Source of the DNA: Chitinophagaceae bacterium
GTDB lineage: Bacteria > Bacteroidota > Bacteroidia > Chitinophagales > Chitinophagaceae
Direction of reading: 5' to 3'
Length of the DNA: 64,000 nt
Assembly (NCBI GenBank): GCA_017307735.1
Contig: JAFKGR010000005.1
Location: 205,712 to 269,711, forward strand
Below are positions 35,513-43,314 of the stretch, piece after piece. Each line of letters opens with the position of its first letter. Position 1 is the stretch's first letter. The notes under the pieces were generated by a model. The model was not told the origin of the DNA, searched no databases, and saw only the letters and a list, made by a program, of their open reading frames with translations. The position numbers and the translations under genes were made by a program.

Positions 35513-37237
35513 TTGAAACACACACACAAACTGTACCTTTTTTCTATTTTCCTTCTGGCACACAGTTTAGCTTCTGCTCAGGTTTTTCCTGTACGAAATT
35601 ATCCACGTGATTATTTTATTTATCCTGTGAAAGGAGTTCGCATTAGCCTCGCGGCTAATTTCGGAGAACTTCGGCCCAATCACTACCACATGGGTTTAGA
35701 CTGCCGCACAGATCAGGCAGTTAATAAGACCGTGGTGGCAGCAGCAGACGGTTATATTGCCCGGATAAGTGTGGCTCCGTTGGGATTTGGCCAGGCGATT
35801 TATATCAATCATCCCAATGGTTTGACCACCGTTTACGGACATCTGAACAGGTTTTTTGATGCACTTGAAGATTATGTGATCAGCCAGCAATATGCGCAGG
35901 AAACATGGGCCATTAATTTGGAATTCAGGCCGGATCAATTTCCGGTAAAGAAAGGACAGTTCATTGCACTCAGCGGAAGTACAGGTGGAAGCGCCGGGCC
36001 GCATGTGCACTTTGAAATCAGAGATACCAAAACAGATAAAGTTCTGAATCCGCTTTTGTTTAATCTGCCGGTTCCCGACAAGGTGCCTCCGACAATTGTT
36101 CGTTTGTATATGTACGATCGTTGCAAAAGTACATACAGCCAGACACCTCTTCATATCCCAATCAGATATTTGGGAAATGGAAAATATGTGGCTGTTCAAA
36201 AGTTGATCACGGTTCATACCGATAAAATTAGTTTTGGAATTACTGCCAATGACAAACAGAGCTTCAGCCATAATCCGAACGGTATTTATGAGGGAATTTT
36301 ATATGTGGATAATCAACCGCAAAACGGATTCAGAATCGATAGCATCAGTTATGATGAAACAAGATATGTAAATGCCCATATTGATTACAAGACCCGGGCT
36401 GCCGGCGGGCCTTACATCGAACATTTGAGCAGGCTGCCGGGGTATCCGCAGGGAGTTTATACAGATTTCAGAAATGACGGGGTAATCGATATGAAAGATG
36501 ATCTCATACATCCGGTGAGAATTGTAGTCAGGGATGCAGACGGGAATACCTCTGTTCTCGAATTCAATATTCAAAAAGGATTAATAAGAGAAACCGGCGA
36601 AAAAGGCGATCCGAATGATCCCAATGAATTCAAGCCGGGAATGGTCAACATTTTTGAAGACAATCAGGTTCAGTTGTATCTCAATCCGGACGCGTTGTAT
36701 GATTCAGTCAGGTTTTTTCATCAGGTGAAAGATGCTGTTTCAAAAGAGGCAGTTTCTCCGGTAGTTTCAATTTTAAGCGGTTTAATTCCCGTAGAATCTT
36801 TTTTCACCATTCGGTTAAAAGCCAACCGGCCGGTAAGCGATCCGGGAAAAGTTTTGGTGCGTAGAAGCTGGAAGGGCAAATCCGAAGTAGTGAAAGCCAC
36901 CCGTGACGGAGATTGGTACAGCAGCAAATTCAGAGCGTTCGGCGATTTTGAACTGGTGGTCGATAATGAACCGCCGGTGATAAAAGGAGGTTTTGCAAAT
37001 CATGCGAATTTATCGAAAAGCCGAAGCATCGTATTTGTTCCGGAAGATAATTTTGGCGAGATAAAAAACTTCAGGGCTGAACTCGATGGTAAATGGTTGC
37101 GTTTTACTAATGATAAAGGTCGTAGCTTTATTTATCATTTTGATGAGCATTGTTCCCGCGGAGCACACAAGCTTGTGGTGAGTGTGGAAGATGAAGCGGG
37201 AAACAGAACCGAAAGAACATATTTCTTCACCAGATAA
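35513..37237 (+). CDS. M23-family peptidoglycan metallopeptidase
   Basis: 574 residues. The start is TTG at 35513: it yields the signal peptide MKHTHKLYLFSIFLLAHSLASAQ, and no in-frame ATG precedes it. The LytM domain is at the N-terminus (about 45-185) with zinc ligands in H59-x3-D63 and H164-x-H166 (HVHFE), so it looks catalytically complete. The rest forms Ig-like beta domains (SIVFVPEDNFGEIKNFRAELDG near the end). Cleaves peptide crosslinks of peptidoglycan or activates amidases in the periplasm. Nine bases ahead of bcp. Confidence 0.88.
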   Translation: MKHTHKLYLFSIFLLAHSLASAQVFPVRNYPRDYFIYPVKGVRISLAANFGELRPNHYHMGLDCRTDQAVNKTVVAAADGYIARISVAPLGFGQAIYINHPNGLTTVYGHLNRFFDALEDYVISQQYAQETWAINLEFRPDQFPVKKGQFIALSGSTGGSAGPHVHFEIRDTKTDKVLNPLLFNLPVPDKVPPTIVRLYMYDRCKSTYSQTPLHIPIRYLGNGKYVAVQKLITVHTDKISFGITANDKQSFSHNPNGIYEGILYVDNQPQNGFRIDSISYDETRYVNAHIDYKTRAAGGPYIEHLSRLPGYPQGVYTDFRNDGVIDMKDDLIHPVRIVVRDADGNTSVLEFNIQKGLIRETGEKGDPNDPNEFKPGMVNIFEDNQVQLYLNPDALYDSVRFFHQVKDAVSKEAVSPVVSILSGLIPVESFFTIRLKANRPVSDPGKVLVRRSWKGKSEVVKATRDGDWYSSKFRAFGDFELVVDNEPPVIKGGFANHANLSKSRSIVFVPEDNFGEIKNFRAELDGKWLRFTNDKGRSFIYHFDEHCSRGAHKLVVSVEDEAGNRTERTYFFTR

Positions 37238-37246
37238 TTACGCATT

Positions 37247-37717
37247 ATGGCAGAACTAAAAGAAGGTGATAAAGCGCCGGTATTTGAAGCAAGAGATCAG
37301 AACGGCGATATCATTTCACTTGAAAAGATGAAAGGTAAAAAAGTGGTTCTCTATTTTTATCCCAAAGATGACACGCCCGGGTGTACGGCGGAAGCATGCA
37401 ACCTGAGAGACAATTATGCAGCCTTAAAAAAAGCCGGTTATGAAGTGGTTGGCGTAAGCCCTGACAATGAAGTGAGCCATCTTAAATTCAAAAAGAAACA
37501 TGAATTGCCCTTTCATCTCATCCCCGATCCGGGCAAGGAAATCATCAACAAATATGGTGTTTGGGGCCAGAAAAATATGTATGGCGTCAAGTTTATGGGA
37601 TTGAAAAGAACAACTTTTCTGATTGATGAGGATGGAATCATTTTTAAAATATTCCGCAGGCCGCAAACCAAAAAACATGGCGAAGAAATCCTTGAGGTAC
37701 AAAGTCCGGGATCATGA
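37247..37717 (+). CDS. bcp: Thioredoxin-dependent thiol peroxidase (BCP/PrxQ)
   Basis: 156 residues. Peroxiredoxin fold with the peroxidatic Cys46 in YPKDDTPGCTAEAC and the resolving Cys51 five residues on, as in E. coli BCP. GVSPDNEVSHLKFKKKHELPFHLIPD and GLKRTTFLIDEDG complete the family pattern. Reduces H2O2 and alkyl or lipid hydroperoxides using thioredoxin. Its last 41 bases overlap the start of the HExxH gene, which suggests coupled translation. Confidence 0.93.
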   Translation: MAELKEGDKAPVFEARDQNGDIISLEKMKGKKVVLYFYPKDDTPGCTAEACNLRDNYAALKKAGYEVVGVSPDNEVSHLKFKKKHELPFHLIPDPGKEIINKYGVWGQKNMYGVKFMGLKRTTFLIDEDGIIFKIFRRPQTKKHGEEILEVQSPGS

Positions 37718-38006
37718 GTTCTGTATCCGGGAGAATTCGTGGATTGCTATGCTTGCGGCAAGAAAACTTAAATCTTCACAGGTTGCGGTTACCATCGGAA
37801 AAACCATTCATCTGTGGCACACTTCTTCCGGAGAATTTCTGACCAACATATCGTGGGTCAATCATGAACTATGCCATGTGCAACAGTTCAAACGATACGG
37901 GTACTTAAAATTTATTACCATGTATTTATATGAAAGTATCAGGAATGGTTACACGAAAAATAAATTTGAGATCGAAGCCAGGGAAGCTGAAAAATTTTCG
38001 GAATAG
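37677..38006 (+). CDS. Tiny HExxH putative metalloprotein, overlapping bcp
   Basis: 109 residues from the ATG at 37677 (MAKKSLRYKV). The frame opens earlier, at 37623, but that part only shadows bcp. The motif H63-E64-L-C-H67-x-x-Q70 is a zinc-peptidase HExxH with the following Gln seen in DUF4157-like domains, and Glu98 or Glu100 in FEIEAREAE could be the third ligand. There is no signal peptide or membrane helix, so it is likely cytosolic. At this size it is a bare catalytic core or a degraded relative. It shares the operon with bcp and the CYTH gene (nine bases on). Confidence 0.7.
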   Translation: MAKKSLRYKVRDHEFCIRENSWIAMLAARKLKSSQVAVTIGKTIHLWHTSSGEFLTNISWVNHELCHVQQFKRYGYLKFITMYLYESIRNGYTKNKFEIEAREAEKFSE

Positions 38007-38015
38007 AATTGAATA

Positions 38016-38543
38016 ATGAGTATGAAAAATTTCGAATTCAAGGCAAAAGTTCCTTCACGGGTTATATTTGAAAAGAAGCTTAAACAGCTCAATCCGGAAT
38101 TTACAGGAGAAGACCATCAGACAGACACGTATTTTAAAGTTGAAACAGGCAGATTAAAACTGCGGGAGGGAAATATTGAAAACGCCTTGATTGATTACGA
38201 ACGTGCCGATGTAGCCGGCGCAAAACAATCGAATGTCCATCTGTTCAAATGTCTGCCGGACGCGGGTCTAAAAGAAATTCTCCAACGCCATCTGCCCGTT
38301 AGCGTCGTTGTGAAAAAGCACAGGAGAATTTACTTTATCGGTAATGTAAAATTTCATTTTGATCAGGTAGAAGGATTGGGTGATTTTGTTGAAGTGGAAG
38401 CCATAGACCGGGAAGGAAATATTCCTATCGAAGAATTGAGGAAACAATGTGATTACTATTTCAATTTTCTTGGATTGAAAAAAGAAATGATGATAGATAA
38501 ATCTTATTCAGATTTATTGAAGAAGATTCAAGAAAATAAGTAA
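38016..38543 (+). CDS. CYTH-domain protein (class IV adenylate cyclase / triphosphatase-like)
   Basis: 175 residues, or 173 from the second ATG at 38022. CYTH tunnel-fold features: the N-terminal EFKAK strand, DTYFKVETGRLKLREG, and VKFHFDQVEGLGDFVEVEAI near the end with acidic metal-binding residues. The usual ExExK start motif is reduced (NFEFKAK lacks the first Glu). Members hydrolyse triphosphates (thiamine triphosphate, inorganic tripolyphosphate) or make cAMP; which is not clear here. Last gene in a run with bcp and the HExxH protein. Confidence 0.8.
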   Translation: MSMKNFEFKAKVPSRVIFEKKLKQLNPEFTGEDHQTDTYFKVETGRLKLREGNIENALIDYERADVAGAKQSNVHLFKCLPDAGLKEILQRHLPVSVVVKKHRRIYFIGNVKFHFDQVEGLGDFVEVEAIDREGNIPIEELRKQCDYYFNFLGLKKEMMIDKSYSDLLKKIQENK

Positions 38544-38561
38544 AGAGCCTCTGTAAAATTC

Positions 38562-39152
38562 CTATTTCCTGTTTCCCTCCCAGGGCTTGTATGTGGTAGC
38601 CTGATCTTTATGTGCTGCTTTTTCTGTTAAGGGTTGCACCTCTTTCCAGTGTGCGTGCATATCGCGGGCAAGTTGTTGGTAAACCGCTGTTCCGTTAGAT
38701 TTCCATTTGATCATTTCGTCAGAAACTTCTTTGATTTTTTGAGCCGGATTTCCGACAATCAAAGATCTTCTTTCAAACCGGGCTCCCTGTTTAATGAAAC
38801 TCAATGCGCCGACAATACATTCATCGCCCAATACCACATTATCCATCACCACGGCATTCATTCCAATCAGGCAATTCACACCTATCGTGCTGCCGTGAAT
38901 AATTGCACCGTGTCCGATGTGGGCGTTTTTGTGCAGCACAACCTGCGCCCCCGGAAAACAATGAAGAACACAATTCTCCTGTACATTGCATCCGTCTTCA
39001 ATAATTATTCTTCCGAAATCCCCGCGCAGAGCGGCTCCCGGCCCTATGTAAGCATCTTTGCCGATTTCCACATTCCCGGTGACGACAGCCTTAGGATGCA
39101 CAAATGCAGTTGAATCAATAACGGGAATAAAATCTTTGAACTGATAAATCAT
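38562..39152 (-). CDS. Gamma-carbonic-anhydrase-fold hexapeptide protein (PaaY/CaiE-like)
   Basis: 196 residues from the ATG at 39152; a GTG 33 bases upstream adds nothing family-like. Left-handed beta-helix made of hexapeptide repeats (VVTGNVEIGKDAYIGPG, IIHGSTIGVNCLIGMNAVVMDN) with metal-binding His in NCVLHCF and AHIGHGAIIHG. The C-terminal helix (about 150-196) with IKWKSNGTAVYQQL matches PaaY/CaiE-type thioesterases or carbonic anhydrases. No phenylacetate genes are nearby. It converges on the CYTH gene. Confidence 0.87.
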   Translation of the reverse strand: MIYQFKDFIPVIDSTAFVHPKAVVTGNVEIGKDAYIGPGAALRGDFGRIIIEDGCNVQENCVLHCFPGAQVVLHKNAHIGHGAIIHGSTIGVNCLIGMNAVVMDNVVLGDECIVGALSFIKQGARFERRSLIVGNPAQKIKEVSDEMIKWKSNGTAVYQQLARDMHAHWKEVQPLTEKAAHKDQATTYKPWEGNRK

Positions 39153-39239
39153 GGTTTCAAAAATATTATTAAAAATTGTTTTCACTTCTGATATTGGAAA
39201 AATCAGGGTGGGAGGGCTTTTTTAGTGGTTTATTCGGGG

Positions 39240-39247
39240 TATATTTG
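39240..39247 (+). promoter_or_regulatory. -7 promoter element upstream of the 41-residue membrane peptide
   Basis: TATATTTG matches TAnnTTTG; predicted start near 39254, about 55 nt before the small ORF at 39309. Confidence 0.4.
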
Positions 39248-39308
39248 TGATTTCACGCTATTGAAAATCAACTCTGCTTTTTGTAACTGTATTTAATTTG
39301 AATGACCT

Positions 39309-39434
39309 ATGGAAATGGCAAAGGACAAAAGAAAAATCATTACATGGATCAAAAGAATCGGATTCTGGGGGTTCATGTTTTTCTTGCTGAAAGGCCTCGT
39401 ATGGCTGGCCATCGGATATTTTATTGTCAGATAA
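39309..39434 (+). CDS. Small 41-residue single-helix membrane peptide
   Basis: Too short for ordinary gene callers. The peptide has a basic N-terminus (MEMAKDKRKIITWIKRIG) followed by one hydrophobic helix (FWGFMFFLLKGLVWLAIGYFIV) and ends with Arg. Positive-inside charge places the N-terminus in the cytoplasm. The reading frame shows the IKRIGFWGF..FLLKGL pattern that I associate with a short conserved Bacteroidota peptide often left unannotated. A promoter element sits upstream. A longer overlapping ORF (39302-39505) has no protein-like features. Function unknown. Confidence 0.6.
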   Translation: MEMAKDKRKIITWIKRIGFWGFMFFLLKGLVWLAIGYFIVR

Positions 39435-39649
39435 AGATGTCTTCTTTCCAAAAAAAAGAATTTTTATTATTTAGATACAGTGATCAATCCTTCATCTGTA
39501 ATTAGTGAAAAAACAATCTATTGCTAAGAATATTTTATTCAGTTCGGATTCCAATCAATCTACTAATGAAAAAATATAAATGGTAAATTAAAAAACAGGT
39601 TTTGACTATTTGAGGCTTTTATTTTTATTTAATTTTAGAAAAAGTTTTT

Positions 39650-40258
39650 ATGAGGTTCACAATTCATCCGGTAAACCCTCAGCAGCGGTTGATCGATAAG
39701 GTGGTTGAAATTTTAAATGATGGCGGTATTATTATTTATCCAACGGATACTATTTATGGATTGGGGTGCGATATTTTTCAACACAAAGCTGTGGAGCGTA
39801 TTTGCCGGATAAAGGGAATTGATCCGCGCAAAGCACAACTTTCTTTTATCTGCCGCGACCTGAGCCACCTGAGCGATTACACAAAAAGTATTGACACGCC
39901 CACATACCGGATGTTGAAGAATTATCTTCCCGGACCGTACACTTTTATTTTACCGGCAAGCCGCCAGGTTCCAAAAATTTTGAAGAGCAAAAAAGATACT
40001 ATCGGATTGCGTGTCCCGGATAATAAGATATGCATGGATCTGTTATCTGCCTTAAATCATCCGCTGTTGAGCACTTCTCTTCCCGGCGAAATGATTGAAG
40101 AATTTACCGATCCGGATTACATCTACCAGAATTTTGACAACATGGTGGATGCCGTTGTGGACGGCGGGCCCGGAGGTTTTATCCCTTCCACCGTAGTGGA
40201 TTGTACAACACCCGATTGGACGGTGCTTCGCGAAGGGCTTGGAGAATGGCGTGCATAA
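39650..40258 (+). CDS. Sua5/YciO/YrdC-type threonylcarbamoyl-AMP synthase family protein
   Basis: 202 residues, a single YrdC domain without the Sua5 C-terminal domain. YPTDTIYGLGCDIFQ, RICRIKGIDPRKAQLSFIC, LPGPYTFILPAS and IGLRVPDN are the usual landmarks, and PSTVVDCT is near the end. TsaC/Sua5 make threonylcarbamoyl-AMP for t6A in tRNA; YciO members are related but less active. The KGIDPRKAQLSF form (not KxRP) looks YciO-like. Monocistronic. Confidence 0.85.
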   Translation: MRFTIHPVNPQQRLIDKVVEILNDGGIIIYPTDTIYGLGCDIFQHKAVERICRIKGIDPRKAQLSFICRDLSHLSDYTKSIDTPTYRMLKNYLPGPYTFILPASRQVPKILKSKKDTIGLRVPDNKICMDLLSALNHPLLSTSLPGEMIEEFTDPDYIYQNFDNMVDAVVDGGPGGFIPSTVVDCTTPDWTVLREGLGEWRA

Positions 40259-40318
40259 AAGAATGACCTGCTTCTTAAAACTAAGTTTTTCTTTTGAAAA
40301 TAATATCGGGACTAATTT

Positions 40319-41437
40319 CTATTTCAAAAACAGTTTCCTCTTTTTCAAAACCGGATTTTCGAAATATCTGAAACTCAGGTAAGCCAGACCTGTGCTGATG
40401 AGGATCATGAGAAAGCTGAAAACTGTTGCACGGAGGGTATCATTGAATTCAACATCAATCCAATGAAATCTTACAGTGACAAATCGCTTCCCTAATACAG
40501 AAACCGGATAGTGAATGAGGTATAATCCATAAGAAATGAGGCCAAAGAATTTCAGAAATCTGATATTTAAAATCCTGTAAAAAAAAGAATCTTCTTTCAG
40601 CGCGCTTCTGACGATCAGCCCAAATCCAAATGCAAGGGCTGTATAACCAAACACATAAAACATTCCCGAACTGTGAAAGAATACCTTCATAAATAATGTA
40701 AATAAAAAGTAAGCCGAAAGAAAGCCCAGAAATATTTTGGTAAGCCATTTTTGAAGTGATTGATCTGTGTGATTTTTTGCAACCGCAATCAAAGCTCCGG
40801 CACAAATTCCGTCAAATCTTGTCATAAAAGCGGCATTGAATTTCTGGTCTCCGGGAGGAATGAATGTATCAGCGATAAACCGATAAATCAAAAGCAGAAT
40901 AAGAAAACTCACTAAAAAAAGAAATAGCTTTTTTCCACGTCTTAAAACCAAAACGATCAACGGAAAAATCAAATAAAACTGTTCTTCAATTCCCAATGAC
41001 CAGAAGTGGGAGAAGATGGCATTATTTACACCGATCGGTTTGAAAATGGAAGCCCAGTTTTGAACGTAAAAGACATAGAACAAAATATTATGTGTGTAGT
41101 ATTCGAATTGTTTTGAGAGATCCGGAATTAAACTTATAACACAAAGGAAAAGCAGAAATACCAGGAAATAAACCGGAAGGATCCTGAATATGCGTTTGAT
41201 ATAAAAAGTATGAAAGTAGTGAGGTTTGCCGGCATCGCGAATGAGGATTTCGGTTATCAGGAATCCGGATAACACAAAAAACAAATCCACCCCAACATAA
41301 AAATATTTAGCAAAGAAAGGGATCCAAAGCAGGTTGTGATTCAACAACACCAATAAAATTGCCACACCCCGCACTCCATCCAAAGCAGGGTAACGAACTG
41401 GTACCTCTGCGGGCTTCATCGTAAACTTTTGTGGCAT
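40319..41437 (-). CDS. Acyltransferase-3 family membrane protein (OafA/YrhL-like)
   Basis: 372 residues with ten or more membrane helices. N-terminal YPALDGVRGVAILLVLLNH with the catalytic-type His, FYVGVDLFFVLSGFLITEIL, IKRIFRILPVYF and HFWSLGIEEQFYLIFP are the classic AT3 motifs. These enzymes move acyl groups (often acetyl) onto sugars of LPS, exopolysaccharide or peptidoglycan at the inner membrane. No SGNH domain is fused and no glycan cluster is near, so the acceptor is unknown. Confidence 0.9.
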   Translation of the reverse strand: MPQKFTMKPAEVPVRYPALDGVRGVAILLVLLNHNLLWIPFFAKYFYVGVDLFFVLSGFLITEILIRDAGKPHYFHTFYIKRIFRILPVYFLVFLLFLCVISLIPDLSKQFEYYTHNILFYVFYVQNWASIFKPIGVNNAIFSHFWSLGIEEQFYLIFPLIVLVLRRGKKLFLFLVSFLILLLIYRFIADTFIPPGDQKFNAAFMTRFDGICAGALIAVAKNHTDQSLQKWLTKIFLGFLSAYFLFTLFMKVFFHSSGMFYVFGYTALAFGFGLIVRSALKEDSFFYRILNIRFLKFFGLISYGLYLIHYPVSVLGKRFVTVRFHWIDVEFNDTLRATVFSFLMILISTGLAYLSFRYFENPVLKKRKLFLK

Positions 41438-41459
41438 AAAAACAACAGATGTGTGGAGC

Positions 41460-41467
41460 CAAAGGTA
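41460..41467 (-). promoter_or_regulatory. -7 promoter element for the acyltransferase gene
   Basis: Minus-strand TACCTTTG (TAnnTTTG), 22 bases before the ATG at 41437, predicted leader about 15 nt. Confidence 0.4.
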
Positions 41468-41499
41468 AGTGTGTGAAAAAAAGAACCTGAAATTTTGAT

Positions 41500-42114
41500 T
41501 TAGCTTTTTTCTTCCTTTTGATTGGAAAAGTCCAGGCTCAGTTGCATTTTAAAACTTCTGCGATGATACGGGCAGGTTCCATATTGTACAATCATTTTTC
41601 TGTGTTCCCGGGTACCATAACCCTTATTCTTATCCCATCCATACATTTCATATTCTTTGTGCAGTTTATACATCAGTTCATCTCTGTGGGTTTTTGCAAG
41701 AATGCTGGCTGCTGCAATGGAAGCGTAGGTGGCATCTCCTTTCACAATACAGTGGTAGGGAAAATTTTCGAACTGTTTAAACCGGTTTCCATCGATGAGC
41801 AAAAGTTGAGGAATTGTTTTCAATTGCGCGATGGCTTTGTGCATGGCCTTGAAAGATGCCTGCAAAATATTGATCCTGTCTATCTCCTTATTACCCACGC
41901 TGGCTACCGCCCACGCGATACTTTCCGATTCTATAATGGGACGAAGCTCGTCGCGTTGTTTTTCTGAAAGCTGTTTGCTGTCATTCAACAGGGGGTGATA
42001 AAACTTTTTTGGCAGAATAACGGCTGATGCAAAAACAGGCCCTGCAAAACATCCCCGGCCTGCTTCATCAACTCCGGCTTCAATTAATTCATTATTAAAA
42101 AACGGTAGAAGCAA
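41500..42114 (-). CDS. rnhB: Ribonuclease HII
   Basis: 204 residues from a proposed TTG start at 42114, giving [21 protein letters not shown]. The frame extends six codons further to another TTG at 42132, but that lies inside the promoter's -7 element, so the shorter form is preferred. Catalytic acidic residues are visible: the Asp-Glu of GVDEAGRG, Asp in LLIDGNRF, and a later Asp near [11 protein letters not shown]-terminal [11 protein letters not shown] is typical. Cuts RNA in RNA-DNA hybrids and removes misincorporated ribonucleotides. Divergent from ctaA. Confidence 0.92.
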   Translation of the reverse strand: MLLPFFNNELIEAGVDEAGRGCFAGPVFASAVILPKKFYHPLLNDSKQLSEKQRDELRPIIESESIAWAVASVGNKEIDRINILQASFKAMHKAIAQLKTIPQLLLIDGNRFKQFENFPYHCIVKGDATYASIAAASILAKTHRDELMYKLHKEYEMYGWDKNKGYGTREHRKMIVQYGTCPYHRRSFKMQLSLDFSNQKEEKS

Positions 42115-42129
42115 TGTGTTTACTTTTGC

Positions 42130-42160
42130 CAAAATTAAAAATCAGGATATTCGGTTTCAA
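42130..42160 (-). promoter_or_regulatory. Promoter for rnhB (-33 and -7 elements)
   Basis: On the minus strand TTG (42160-42158), 20 bases, then TAATTTTG (42137-42130). Spacing and both elements fit the Bacteroidota consensus. The start would fall near 42123, which rules out the upstream TTG at 42132 as start codon for this transcript. Confidence 0.6.
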
Positions 42161-42219
42161 TTAAAGTTTTTAACATCCCGGAATTCAACTTACGGATTTA
42201 AAAATAAAAGTTTATCAGA

Positions 42220-43302
42220 ATGAGCGATATAACCCATACCTCCAAAAAATCTTACCGGCCAGTGGCAATCTGGCTCTACATCGGCGTGTTCATGCTGGTT
42301 ATACAAATTGTGCTGGGCGGAATCACCCGGCTCACAGAAAGCGGATTGAGCATTACAGAATGGGATCCGATTACCGGCGTTATGCCCCCGATGAATCAAC
42401 AGCAGTGGCAACAGGAATTTGACAAATACAAAACAACATCCCAATTTCAATACATCCATTCCGATTTCAGCCTGAGTGATTTCAAAGGTATTTTTTTCTG
42501 GGAATGGTTGCACCGCAATTGGGCGCGGCTGATGGGATTGGTATTTTTGGTTGGCTTTGTATATTTTCTTGTAAAGAAAAAATTCAGCAAGCCGATGATT
42601 CTTCCCATGGCAATGCTGTTTGTCCTGGGCGCTATTCAGGGAGCCATCGGATGGATTATGGTCGCGAGCGGATTGGTTCCGCAGCGGTTATTTGTCGGGC
42701 ATGTCCAGTTGGCTACTCATTTTATAGCCGCGTTGATTCTGCTTTCTTATACTTTTTGGTTTGCACTGAGCCTTTCTGTTCCTAAAACGAAAATGTTAGT
42801 CAATATAGGATTAAAACATTCCGGGCTTTTGATTGTTGTCCTTTTATTTTTTCAATTGATTTTCGGAGCTTTTATGGCCGGGACACATGCTGCGGTTGCC
42901 GCACCTACATGGCCTACGATTAACGGGCAATGGATCCCCACAAACATGAATACAATTTCGCCATCGTGGGAAAATCTGATCAATAATAAAATCACCATTC
43001 AATTTGTGCACCGGCTCCTCGCTTATACGTTATTTGTATTAATTATATTTTGGTGGGTATTTGCGATGAGAAAAAAAGACAATCCGTTGTTCAGCAAAGC
43101 CAGATGGTATCCGTTTTTCCTGGTAATCCTGCAGGTAATATTGGGAATTTTAACGGTAGTATTATCTCCCATCGGCCATTACATTGTTTACTTTGGAGTG
43201 ATTCACCAGCTGGTTGCTATTTTGTTATTGTTGTCGATCATTTTTATCTTGTTCATTGTTAAACAAAAAAAAATACCCCGCGTTACATTATTAGATAGTT
43301 AG
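42220..43302 (+). CDS. ctaA: Heme A synthase (COX15/CtaA family)
   Basis: 360 residues, the alphaproteobacterial/mitochondrial COX15-like length, with eight membrane helices. Conserved His ligands and motifs are present: GGITRLTESGLSITEW, EWLHRNWARLMG, GHVQLATHF, AGTHAAVAAPTWPTINGQWIP, VHRLLAY and IHQLVAI. It oxidises heme O to heme A for aa3-type cytochrome oxidase. No ctaB or cox genes lie in the window. It is followed 12 bases on by the membrane patatin gene. Confidence 0.93.
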   Translation: MSDITHTSKKSYRPVAIWLYIGVFMLVIQIVLGGITRLTESGLSITEWDPITGVMPPMNQQQWQQEFDKYKTTSQFQYIHSDFSLSDFKGIFFWEWLHRNWARLMGLVFLVGFVYFLVKKKFSKPMILPMAMLFVLGAIQGAIGWIMVASGLVPQRLFVGHVQLATHFIAALILLSYTFWFALSLSVPKTKMLVNIGLKHSGLLIVVLLFFQLIFGAFMAGTHAAVAAPTWPTINGQWIPTNMNTISPSWENLINNKITIQFVHRLLAYTLFVLIIFWWVFAMRKKDNPLFSKARWYPFFLVILQVILGILTVVLSPIGHYIVYFGVIHQLVAILLLLSIIFILFIVKQKKIPRVTLLDS

Positions 43303-43314
43303 TCCGGTTCAGCT

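Noticed and set aside
39302..39505. 67-codon ORF overlapping the 41-residue peptide gene
   Set aside because: Its product is not protein-like, while the alternative frame gives a well-formed membrane peptide.
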